Part shown: positions 19,101 to 26,139 of the stretch, one piece after another | Position numbering within the stretch: the first letter of the stretch is position 1 | Layout of the letters: each line of letters starts with the position of its first letter | Assembly: GCA_017624115.1 (NCBI GenBank) | Contig: JAGANQ010000064.1 | Span: forward strand, 1-44,747 | DNA from: Lachnospiraceae bacterium | Lineage (GTDB): Bacteria; Bacillota; Clostridia; Lachnospirales; Lachnospiraceae | DNA length: 44,747 nt | Reading direction: 5' to 3' | The notes under the pieces: model-generated | What the model saw: the letters and a program-made list of their open reading frames with translations, nothing else | Databases searched by the model: none | What the model was told of the DNA's origin: nothing | Made by a program: the position numbers and the translations under genes

Positions 19101-19213
19101 GGGGTGTTCTGGGACAGGATCACTATAGGAATAAGGAGAGCCTTAAGCGTGTCAGCAGGGAAGATATGGCAAAGAAACGCCGTGAGGATGCGAAAGCGGC
19201 TCTGAAAAAGTAA
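16133..19213 (+). CDS. Large coiled-coil protein with hydrophobic Gly-rich C-terminal region; candidate cargo
   Basis: 1026 residues, no recognised family. Residues 1-90 are mixed; 95-157 are a disordered Gln/Glu/Pro tract of repeated QPEQTQ-like units; 200-450 form long charged helices, almost certainly coiled coil; 560-620 are helical; 630-860 hold several Gly/Ala-rich hydrophobic stretches (for example 826-852 GLGFALAGIGG then VTAIMMVAGIAA); and 870-1026 form a polar tail rich in Lys at the end. No signal peptide. Start 16133 follows AAGGGGG. It sits between the CIS ATPase and a small YbjN-like protein. I infer a cargo or effector able to insert into membranes, or an internal scaffold; neither is proven. 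No catalytic motif is seen. Confidence 0.7.
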   Translation: MRTEQQNETMRREKNDDRYAVNKLSDEDIVQAVKIEEYKKNMGSQSEKEESVIGSIAKNFSIDAYQKYRLWLSAGKPLPSDKSIAGSVLAAIDQSQPEQTQTEQAKPEQQKSTEQEVAEQEGKEEAEQEAQEEESQEQAQPEQTQPNTEEQKPEKDLKNMGKGQGDLAHHEYTGRGPEAKHKSRVHEKLDFAANNDEKALQENVIARISEEYDKEIESREEKRAASKQQKQALKDAHKEEYERLDAIYKTMNHMAEMAEQNESASKEQKGQIIYLRGEYRAVQKQKERSIKKLTKVIPKEEELQDSIVSLAGDISEATRIVAELETGSPGFLAKRKIEYYKWRIKGWKEKAQKKEEKLKEVQAEREGLAEEIREFEIRLKEMSQSIEEISQSLADSQDIAALYKEQHELLMKEHGAELDNTEWFQQIKAIQKERKQGSEEIEKLKAKKASVKDEVLASDVIHVATEKYGDTVNGIYIDGKLYMENGDIYKENEKNNLNGTYEQKDMEIQIEEQKIVRALRQREIFKYINSDNLMEYMTYDEKAGDFELPEEVEPDMQKEQIIAKFKEIEASMKKLGLEAKLADVFAAATSGGEFDPEKVSASLLQEAMRIEATAGARFEDDAENYDGYEGFKKRTALAAKGVASGVGNVTKTLYGMVKGGVLDYLGVSSFLAGRDAKRTGDGGISTNAPMRYYNGVLTMMGPLTTGIDKVAEGALKGAGLVYEHSALLGTLKLGDIPGIKNIGMLKSMELFGSTQMSVVGAVGSGISMGLDIVNSETARREKNRMRNAATAKINKGQNRYGRIINDAATEKAIEQFNAYVNLAKDGIGLGFALAGIGGLGVTAIMMVAGIAAKKIGGAIKRSSYKKEVLNSPEILGGINYSDKLIDTKHFNALLADVTGLNDKDSLYDVIKITDGIDLHRAMRASMMNPNPDVDEAMAGLGFRDKTKYGNIKLSDIYKKIGYDGEWKTGIRNAIEIKGVDYNTSWSKFVRGVLGQDHYRNKESLKRVSREDMAKKRREDAKAALKK

Positions 19214-19229
19214 AGTTGAGAGGTAGAAT

Positions 19230-19742
19230 ATGGAATTCAAAAAGCAGGTTCTCAGAAAAATAGAAGAAGTATTGCGGACGGAATTTGATGAGGTCAAGCT
19301 GGAAAATGACATTCTTTTGAATTTTCTGGCGGAGAATATTGCAGACCATGAGGAGTGGAAGGCAATAGGACAGGTTCTCTTTATGCCATATGTGGCAACA
19401 GAAGAAAAGGAAGAGATTCTGAAGGTTTATCTTACTGTGGCAAGGAATGTAGACACAGGAAAATATCCGTTGTTTGCGCCAAAACTGCTGGAGCTGAATG
19501 CGTATACTTCATTTGGACAGCTTGGCTGTACACCGGAGGGCGAGATTTATTATCAGGCGTGTATACCGATAGTAGGAGAGAGCGTGGAGCTTGCAGCAAA
19601 GACCTTTGAGTTTGTCACATATGAAATGTTTACCTTTCTGGATGCGTTTTATCCATATATTCTGGTTCTGATTAATGAACCGGATAAGCTGACGCTGAGC
19701 AGATATATGGAGCTTATGCTTGAACCGGAGGATGAAGAATGA
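19230..19742 (+). CDS. Small acidic protein resembling YbjN / secretion-chaperone folds
   Basis: 170 residues, acidic, soluble. The predicted pattern (N-terminal helix, LGCTPEGEIYYQACIPIVGES forming paired strands, then a long helix VELAAKTFEFVTYEMFTFLDAFYPYI) recalls YbjN-domain and type III secretion chaperone-like proteins, but no sequence motif makes that certain. It follows the 1026-residue protein by 16 bases and overlaps the next gene by four (ATGA). Position and acidity fit a dedicated chaperone for the large upstream protein; that is inference. GAGAGG precedes the ATG. Confidence 0.6.
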   Translation: MEFKKQVLRKIEEVLRTEFDEVKLENDILLNFLAENIADHEEWKAIGQVLFMPYVATEEKEEILKVYLTVARNVDTGKYPLFAPKLLELNAYTSFGQLGCTPEGEIYYQACIPIVGESVELAAKTFEFVTYEMFTFLDAFYPYILVLINEPDKLTLSRYMELMLEPEDEE

Positions 19743-20149
19743 TGGCAGGTGGGAAAATGCAATCGTATGTCTGGATTATCTGCCTGCTTGCGGGAATCGT
19801 CATCGGGATAGCAGGAATCCTGCTTTTTCGTTCCAGCAGAGAGGATATGTCAGAGTATCCGGTCACAGAGGCAGAGGTGTGCGAGATATCTTACAGTGTA
19901 ACAGGAATCCGCGTATATAAGAAGGTTTCTCTTAAATATAAGGTGGATGGTGTGGAATATATTTCTGAATACAATGGTGATTCATCCAACCTGGAGGAGG
20001 GCATGCGGATATCTGTGCATTACGCACCGCAGGAGCCGGGGAGACTGAATCCACGCGCAAATGGAGGCTGGCTGCTTCTGACTGTGGCAGGCTTCATATT
20101 GTCGATATGTGCAGTTGGTTTTATAATTATGGGAAGAAGGACTATATAG
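19739..20149 (+). CDS. DUF3592-like membrane protein
   Basis: 136 residues with two membrane segments, roughly 10-30 and 108-130, flanking a beta-rich domain (VTEAEVCEIS, KVSLKYKVDGVEYISEYNG, GMRISVHYAPQEPGRLNP) that matches the DUF3592 pattern of a short beta domain between two helices. The start ATG overlaps the previous stop (ATGA at 19739-19742), indicating translational coupling. The biochemical role of the family is unknown to me. Its place in the CIS operon suggests an envelope component, not one of the structural tail proteins. Confidence 0.7.
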   Translation: MMAGGKMQSYVWIICLLAGIVIGIAGILLFRSSREDMSEYPVTEAEVCEISYSVTGIRVYKKVSLKYKVDGVEYISEYNGDSSNLEEGMRISVHYAPQEPGRLNPRANGGWLLLTVAGFILSICAVGFIIMGRRTI

Positions 20150-20151
20150 AT

Positions 20152-21063
20152 ATGCTCAGGGGATTTAAAAAGGTTACGGCAGAAACCAGAATAATATATG
20201 ACAGGTATATGGAAAAAATGCCGGGTACATTGCATTCCGATATGTACTTTCCTGAGATGTATGCGTATGATGAGATGTTTACGACATACTATTGTGAGAT
20301 GTGCGGTTATCTGGTGATTTATGTACACGATGAGGTGTTCAAGGAAAAATACTGCTTTATGCCGTTAGGACAGTATGAGGAGCAATCCTTTAAAGAGCTT
20401 ATTACAGAGCTGGAAGTATTGTTTAAAGAACGGGGATTACGCTTTATGTTCAGTGATATACCGGAATGGGCGCTCGTTTACTTTGACAGATTAAAAGAAT
20501 ATAATCTGAATATCTGGTATCAGAATGCACGAAGTGATTACATATATAAGATGGAGGATTTCAGAAATAAAGTAGAATCTTCGCCAAACCGATATAAATA
20601 CCGGCGGTTTATAAGAAATAATCAACCAAGGTATGAGATTATTCAGACAGAAAATAAACAACAATGCGTTGAGGTGAATCAGAACTATTGGTGTGGGCTG
20701 CATGATTGCTCGTACTGTGCGGACGGATGTGAGAAGGCTGCGCTGGAAAGGCTCATTGATATGTATGAGGACATGCAAACAGAAGGAATTCTGGTATATG
20801 ATGGTACAGGGAAGGCAATTGCATTCTCGATTATAGGAAGAATAAATCATCAGCTTCTGATGATTATAAGTAAAAAGAAGAAACTATTCGGAATAGCAGA
20901 GTACATTCATCATGTTTTGCTTGAGCTTTACGGAGAAGGAGTTGAAACGGTGAACAATGGGATAGACCTCGGGCTGGAAGGGCAGAGGACATTTAAAAGC
21001 CGTTGTGCTGACCGTTACAGCTTATTTCATAACTATAATATAATATTGGAAAAGAGAAGATGA
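20152..21063 (+). CDS. DUF2156-family protein (LPG synthase C-domain-like acyl/aminoacyl transferase)
   Basis: 303 residues, no membrane segment. The sequence fits the DUF2156 / phosphatidylglycerol lysyltransferase C-terminal fold, a double GNAT-like domain: YFPEMYAYDEMF at the N terminus, RSDYIYKMEDF with YKYRRFIRNNQPRYEI in the middle, and ILVYDGTGKAIAFSIIG, NNGIDLGLEGQRTFKSR at the end. Members with an attached membrane domain add amino acids to lipids; soluble ones have unknown targets. The start is two bases after the DUF3592 stop, and the end overlaps the next gene by ATGA. Inside a CIS operon it may modify the envelope or a CIS component; this is a guess. Confidence 0.75.
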   Translation: MLRGFKKVTAETRIIYDRYMEKMPGTLHSDMYFPEMYAYDEMFTTYYCEMCGYLVIYVHDEVFKEKYCFMPLGQYEEQSFKELITELEVLFKERGLRFMFSDIPEWALVYFDRLKEYNLNIWYQNARSDYIYKMEDFRNKVESSPNRYKYRRFIRNNQPRYEIIQTENKQQCVEVNQNYWCGLHDCSYCADGCEKAALERLIDMYEDMQTEGILVYDGTGKAIAFSIIGRINHQLLMIISKKKKLFGIAEYIHHVLLELYGEGVETVNNGIDLGLEGQRTFKSRCADRYSLFHNYNIILEKRR

Positions 21064-21551
21064 ACTTGATAAAAAAATGGCTGCAATTATTTGCAATAAT
21101 TATGGGTGGGACAGTTTTGGTTGGAATGCTGTTTATCTTTACAACCATACGCAATATCAATGACAGTATGATAGAGGAAAGAAAGAGCTATGCCCGGCTC
21201 TGTGCTGATTACCTCGCGGAAAATCCAGAAAAGGGACAGAAGCTGGAGGAAATCAGTGGAACTGATAATTTCTACTATCACGTTTATACGAAAGAAGAGA
21301 CAGATGCGTCATTGCTTGAAAAAGCAAAAGAAGGCTTTGTGATGGAAGAAAACGAGATGTGTCTGTATCAGACGTCTGTATCAGAGGAAATGCCGGAATG
21401 TATCATTGAAGTGCGCTGCGATATAAGTGGTATCTACGAAAACAGCAGGCAGATGTATCTGAAAATAATGGCTATTCTGGTAGCGGGTGCGTTTGCGGTG
21501 TTTGTCCTGGCAGGGATATGGATGGCTGTAAAACAGAATAAAAGGCGGTGA
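21060..21551 (+). CDS. Two-TM protein with extracytoplasmic sensor-like domain
   Basis: 163 residues: a membrane helix at about 8-29, an extracytoplasmic segment of about 100 residues (30-132, with YARLCADYLAEN and FYYHVYTKEET), and a second helix at about 133-155 ending in a short basic tail. The layout resembles the sensory half of a receptor with no output domain. It starts inside the stop of the previous gene (ATGA) and is followed four bases later by the SpoIIE-type phosphatase, so it may be a separate sensor subunit or a regulator of that phosphatase. No catalytic motif is present. Confidence 0.6.
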   Translation: MNLIKKWLQLFAIIMGGTVLVGMLFIFTTIRNINDSMIEERKSYARLCADYLAENPEKGQKLEEISGTDNFYYHVYTKEETDASLLEKAKEGFVMEENEMCLYQTSVSEEMPECIIEVRCDISGIYENSRQMYLKIMAILVAGAFAVFVLAGIWMAVKQNKRR

Positions 21552-21555
21552 GCAT

Positions 21556-23205
21556 ATGACAAAAAAAAGAGGATTGAATTTTAAGTTTACAGTATTATTT
21601 TTGATGTTTTCTTTTTTACTGGCAGTTTTATTGTGCGGTGTCAATTATCAGATATATAAAAATGATTTGCTGCAGCAGTACTGTGAAAAGGCGATGAATG
21701 CAGCTTCTACGGCAGCGTTTTTACTGGATAGTCAAAAAATAGAGCACTACAGTGAAACACAGGTCATGGATGAGGAGTATGAGGAAGAAATTCGCTTCAT
21801 TGATTTGCTGGCACAGAGCATGGGTGTGGAAAATCTGTATGTGCTGGTTCCGGTATCAGAGCAGTATGCGATGTTTATTTATGATGCCAGTGAGCCTGGA
21901 GACGGGCTTGCAGACAGCAAGTACGAGAGAATGGTGCTTGGAGACCTGGCAGAATATGATGGTGAGAATTATTCCTCTGTCCGCAGGGCTATTGAAAATA
22001 AAACGGAAACCACCAGTCTGGAAATTGTAGACGGGGAATTTGGTTATCTTGCATCTGCGTATGAGCTCATTTATAAAGAAAATGGTGAACTGTTGGGATT
22101 TGTGGGTGCAGATTTCCTGATGAGTGAAATCAAGGATGCGCTGAGAAGATACCTGATTCGGAATATTTTGCTTGTTCTGGCAGTAGTAAGCATATGTACA
22201 GTATTCTTATTATATAAGGTTAAAAAGATGGTCATTTTGCCTGTACAGATGATTTCTGAGGCAGCAGATAAATTTGCCAGAACAGATTATAATGCAAATC
22301 TTCAGATTTGTGCGGCAGAAATTCATACACAGGATGAATTGGAGCAGCTGAATGATACCTTTACAAAGATGATGAAGGATATTGTCGGTTATGTATCAAA
22401 TCTGGCAAAGGTTACGGCAGAAAAGGAGAAGATTTCTGCAGAGCTGAACGTGGCATCCTCCATTCAGGAGTCTATGCTGCCAAGCATCTTTCCGGCATTT
22501 CCGGAGAGAAAGGATATCGATATCTATGCAACTATGACACCGGCGAAGGAGGTAGGAGGCGACTTCTATGATTTCTTCTTTATAGATAAGGACCATATGG
22601 CAGTTGTGATAGCGGATGTATCCGGCAAGGGTGTGCCGGCAGCATTATTTATGGTGATTGCCAAGACGCTGCTGAAGAATGAAGCATTGTCAGGAAAGTC
22701 AGTGGGAGAGATTTTCACCTCTGTCAATCAGCAGCTGGTAGAGAATAATAAAGAAGGAATGTTTGTCACATCTTTTATGGGAATCCTTGAGCTTTCTACA
22801 GGAAGGTTTACTTATGCCAGTGCAGGACATAATCCTCCTCTGCATAAGGAAAAGGAAGGACAGTTTAGCTGGGTTAAGGACAGACCATCCATGATTTTGG
22901 CGGGATTGGAGGGTGTCTCCTATACTGAGCATGAAATGAAGCTGAAGCCAGGTGATGTATTTTTCATGTATACTGACGGTGTGACGGAGGCATTGAATCC
23001 AGAAGAGGATTTTTATGGAGAAGAGCGGCTCATCAATAAGCTCAATGAAATTGATGCAAAAGGCTGTGATTTAGAGACAATGCTGGAGGAAGTAAGGCTG
23101 GATTTGCAGAGGTTTCGCGATACGGCCATGCAGGCAGATGATATTACCATACTGATATTTCAGTATTACGGAAATGATAAACAGATAGAGGAACTGAAAG
23201 GATAA
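21556..23205 (+). CDS. Membrane sensor PP2C-type phosphatase (SpoIIE/RsbU family) with HAMP
   Basis: 549 residues. TM1 (about 11-30), an extracytoplasmic Cache-like sensor (31-198), TM2 (199-220), HAMP (221-275), a linker coil, and a PPM/SpoIIE phosphatase domain (300-540). Metal-binding motifs are intact: GGDFYD (334-339), ADVSGKG (353-359), YTDG (472-475) and DDITI (528-532), so it should be an active Ser/Thr phosphatase. Family members dephosphorylate STAS anti-anti-sigma factors in partner-switching systems; no STAS or HPK-type anti-sigma gene is visible here, so the target is unknown. It probably converts an outside signal into control of the CIS. AGGCGG lies upstream of the ATG. Confidence 0.9.
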   Translation: MTKKRGLNFKFTVLFLMFSFLLAVLLCGVNYQIYKNDLLQQYCEKAMNAASTAAFLLDSQKIEHYSETQVMDEEYEEEIRFIDLLAQSMGVENLYVLVPVSEQYAMFIYDASEPGDGLADSKYERMVLGDLAEYDGENYSSVRRAIENKTETTSLEIVDGEFGYLASAYELIYKENGELLGFVGADFLMSEIKDALRRYLIRNILLVLAVVSICTVFLLYKVKKMVILPVQMISEAADKFARTDYNANLQICAAEIHTQDELEQLNDTFTKMMKDIVGYVSNLAKVTAEKEKISAELNVASSIQESMLPSIFPAFPERKDIDIYATMTPAKEVGGDFYDFFFIDKDHMAVVIADVSGKGVPAALFMVIAKTLLKNEALSGKSVGEIFTSVNQQLVENNKEGMFVTSFMGILELSTGRFTYASAGHNPPLHKEKEGQFSWVKDRPSMILAGLEGVSYTEHEMKLKPGDVFFMYTDGVTEALNPEEDFYGEERLINKLNEIDAKGCDLETMLEEVRLDLQRFRDTAMQADDITILIFQYYGNDKQIEELKG

Positions 23206-23211
23206 AGTACA

Positions 23212-26139
23212 ATGAAGAAAAGGGCAGCTTTAGTAATTACTTTGATTGTAGGACTGCTGGTAGCGATATATACCAGAGAATATGCCAAATATCTTCCCTT
23301 TGGACAGTTTCATGTAGAGGACATTACCTATGCCGTGCAGGATACAGAGGAGGCAATATGGATTGCTGATCTTGCAGGAGAACGCCTGATAAAACTGGAG
23401 GATGGAGAGATTAAATTCTGTCTCGAGGGCGGAAGTGATAAGAATGGCTTCCATGAGGCTGCTGAAATTATAACAGATGAACAGCAGAATCTGTATGTGA
23501 GGGATATTGTCCGGGGAAGCGGGGGCTTTATTACCGGAGAGCATATTATCAAGTACTCAGGGAAGGGAGCATACCAGAGCACTATTTTGACGATTGAACA
23601 TGAAGAGCTGGTTATGACAAGTGATATTGCCCGGCTTTTCATAATGGACGGAAGGTTTTACTATCTGCTCAGAGATGAACATGGAGTGGTGCTCTATGAT
23701 GAAAACAATCAGAAGGTAAAGGAATATGCGTATGAAAATGCTGTTCAGGCACTGGTAAGCTTTGCGTTTCAACCCGAAAGCGGAGAACTGGTCTTTCTGA
23801 CTAAGAGTGGTGAAATTTATCAATATGATGAACTGGGCAATCATGTATTGCTTTACTCAGCTGATGAAAGCGATGAATTCAGTGTTCCGCGCGACATTAC
23901 TTATGATGCCCTGGGTAATCTGTATTTCGTGGATGTCGGAAGCAGCTCCATTCAGATGCTGTCAGATGGACAGGTATACAAGATTATGACCGGAGAACTG
24001 CATTATTACAGTATAGCCGGTGGCGAAAGAGTTACCACTGCTACAAGCGAATGGATTATGGGAATCAACGGGACTGCGGTAAGACCGTTGGGAGGTTCCT
24101 TTGTTATTTCTGATTATTGTCAGGTGATGGGCTTTGTGTGGCTTGCGGCAACAATTGTTTTAGCCATCTGTGTGCTGCTGCTGGCATTTCTGGGACTTAA
24201 GTACCTGTGGCGGATGAAAAGCTCTTCTGTAAGAATCAGTGCGGCGGTAATTTCGATTGTGGTTTTAACAGCAGGGATTTTTATTCCGTTTATTACGGTA
24301 CAGTATCGTGAGGATATGACAGAGCAGGTAACGATGCGGGCGCAGCTGGTTTCAGATTTGATTCTGCTGGATTTCCCGGAGGAGGCATTTGTTAATATCC
24401 GAAAGGCTTCAGATATCAATAGTGCTGATTATCAGAAGCTGAGAGAACAGGTACAGCAGGTTCTTCTTAACGAAGAGGGAAACCCGTATGATTTATACTG
24501 TTCGATGTACTACGTGAAGGATGAGCAGGTTGTCTGTTCTTATATGATAGAGGAAAATACCGGGGCGTTTTATACTTATGATTGGGACTATGCTGATTCG
24601 GATGAAAAATATATTGCAGAGACAGGAGAAGGAATCGTTGCAACGAGGACGATGTCGGAGGGAAGCTTCCTGTATGTGGAAAATCCGATTTATGGGCAGT
24701 CTGGAGAGGTAATAGGATTTATTGAGATTGGAACAGACCTGAATGTATTATCGGAAGAACTCGGAAACATGGTATTCGACATGATACTCAATGTTTCTGT
24801 TATGGCAATCCTTGTAATATTGATTAGTATGGAGGCTATTTTCTTCCTTAATGCCAGCCGGGAGTGGAAGAAAGCGAAACAAAGAGGGCAGGTTCCTTCC
24901 TGTGCAACACAGAACAGGCTGCTTCGCATTGTTGTATTTTTGATATTTTTCCTTACCAATATATCTGTCAGCTTTCTGCCGCTGTATGCGATTGAAATGG
25001 CAGAGAGCAGCGCAATCAGCTTTATCCCGATGGAGATTATGGCTGCCGTGCCGATTTCTTCCGAGGTGATTTTTACCGCAATATTTTCCGTATTTGGCGA
25101 TGTGATAATAAGGCGGATAGGGCAGCGTAAGGCAGGTGTGGTAGGAGGAGTTATGTTTACTGCGGGCCTGATGCTCCGATTCATTGTACCGGGAATTACT
25201 TCGTTGATTATAGGTAATGCGGTGATGGGTGCAGCCCAGGGTATTCTTTTACTGATTATAAATGCCGTTATTGCCAGAGGAAATGATCAGGAGAAAAATG
25301 ATGGATTTGCTGATTATTCAGCCGCCTCGCTGAATGGTATTAACTCAGGAGCAGTGTTTGGCGGATTTCTCGTAATCTGGTTTGATTACCATATTATATT
25401 TGGAATCATCGGAATCTTAAGTGTGCTGGTTCTGCTTCATGTGCTTTGGTATCTGTCAGACCATGAGGGAGAAGTACAGGAAGAGGAAGAAGAAAAGGGA
25501 AGTATTTCTCTGCTGCAGTTTTTGACAGCACCTCGTGTATGGATCTTTTTTGCAGCAGTTGTAGTACCGATTATTGCATTTGAGTATTTTACAACCTATC
25601 TGTTCCCTATTATAGGAGAGGACTATGGGCTGAATGAGACATATGTCGGATATGCGTATTTGCTTAACGGTTTACCGGTAATCTTCTTTAGTAATTTCCT
25701 GACGAATTACCTTAGCAGTAAACTGAGTAAGAGAAAAGGATTAATCATTGCATCTGTGATTTATATTGTTACCTTTGCAGGCTTTGCAATTATGCAGAAT
25801 GTGGTGGTACTTCTGGTATCACTGGTACTTTTGGGAATTTCTGACAGCTTTGGATTGTCTATTCAGAACAGTTATTATACAGACATGGAGGAAGTGCAGC
25901 GCTATGGTTATGAAAAATCGATAGGAATCTATAACTTGTTTGATAATGTTGCACAATCAATTGGCTCCTTTGTATTTAGTTATGTAATCATAGTAGGAGT
26001 AGGAAAAGGACTTTTTATGCTGGCAGCGTTACTGATGCTTCTCTCAGTTTTGTTTATTCTGGTAAATATTGTATCTGAGAGAAAGGGCAAAAGGAATCAT
26101 AAAAGAAAAGAAAGGACAGGTGCTTTAAGTGAAAGGTAA
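23212..26139 (+). CDS. Beta-propeller / Cache-like sensor / MFS transporter fusion
   Basis: 975 residues. An N-terminal membrane anchor (about 7-20) precedes an extracytoplasmic region (35-285) of repeated WIADLAGERLIKLEDG-like and ITYDALGNLYFVDVGSSSIQ-like units, an NHL-type beta-propeller. Two membrane helices (about 306-330 and 340-363) lead to a Cache-like domain (364-520, with SMYYVKDEQVVCSYM and GEVIGFIEIGTDL), then TM 521-545 and a major-facilitator module (about 570-955, with the intracellular loop GDVIIRRIGQRKAGVVGG). The MFS part lacks an obvious drug-specific motif. The fusion is unusual; it may act as a transceptor in which sensing controls transport. It overlaps the next gene by 11 bases. 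Confidence 0.8.
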   Translation: MKKRAALVITLIVGLLVAIYTREYAKYLPFGQFHVEDITYAVQDTEEAIWIADLAGERLIKLEDGEIKFCLEGGSDKNGFHEAAEIITDEQQNLYVRDIVRGSGGFITGEHIIKYSGKGAYQSTILTIEHEELVMTSDIARLFIMDGRFYYLLRDEHGVVLYDENNQKVKEYAYENAVQALVSFAFQPESGELVFLTKSGEIYQYDELGNHVLLYSADESDEFSVPRDITYDALGNLYFVDVGSSSIQMLSDGQVYKIMTGELHYYSIAGGERVTTATSEWIMGINGTAVRPLGGSFVISDYCQVMGFVWLAATIVLAICVLLLAFLGLKYLWRMKSSSVRISAAVISIVVLTAGIFIPFITVQYREDMTEQVTMRAQLVSDLILLDFPEEAFVNIRKASDINSADYQKLREQVQQVLLNEEGNPYDLYCSMYYVKDEQVVCSYMIEENTGAFYTYDWDYADSDEKYIAETGEGIVATRTMSEGSFLYVENPIYGQSGEVIGFIEIGTDLNVLSEELGNMVFDMILNVSVMAILVILISMEAIFFLNASREWKKAKQRGQVPSCATQNRLLRIVVFLIFFLTNISVSFLPLYAIEMAESSAISFIPMEIMAAVPISSEVIFTAIFSVFGDVIIRRIGQRKAGVVGGVMFTAGLMLRFIVPGITSLIIGNAVMGAAQGILLLIINAVIARGNDQEKNDGFADYSAASLNGINSGAVFGGFLVIWFDYHIIFGIIGILSVLVLLHVLWYLSDHEGEVQEEEEEKGSISLLQFLTAPRVWIFFAAVVVPIIAFEYFTTYLFPIIGEDYGLNETYVGYAYLLNGLPVIFFSNFLTNYLSSKLSKRKGLIIASVIYIVTFAGFAIMQNVVVLLVSLVLLGISDSFGLSIQNSYYTDMEEVQRYGYEKSIGIYNLFDNVAQSIGSFVFSYVIIVGVGKGLFMLAALLMLLSVLFILVNIVSERKGKRNHKRKERTGALSER

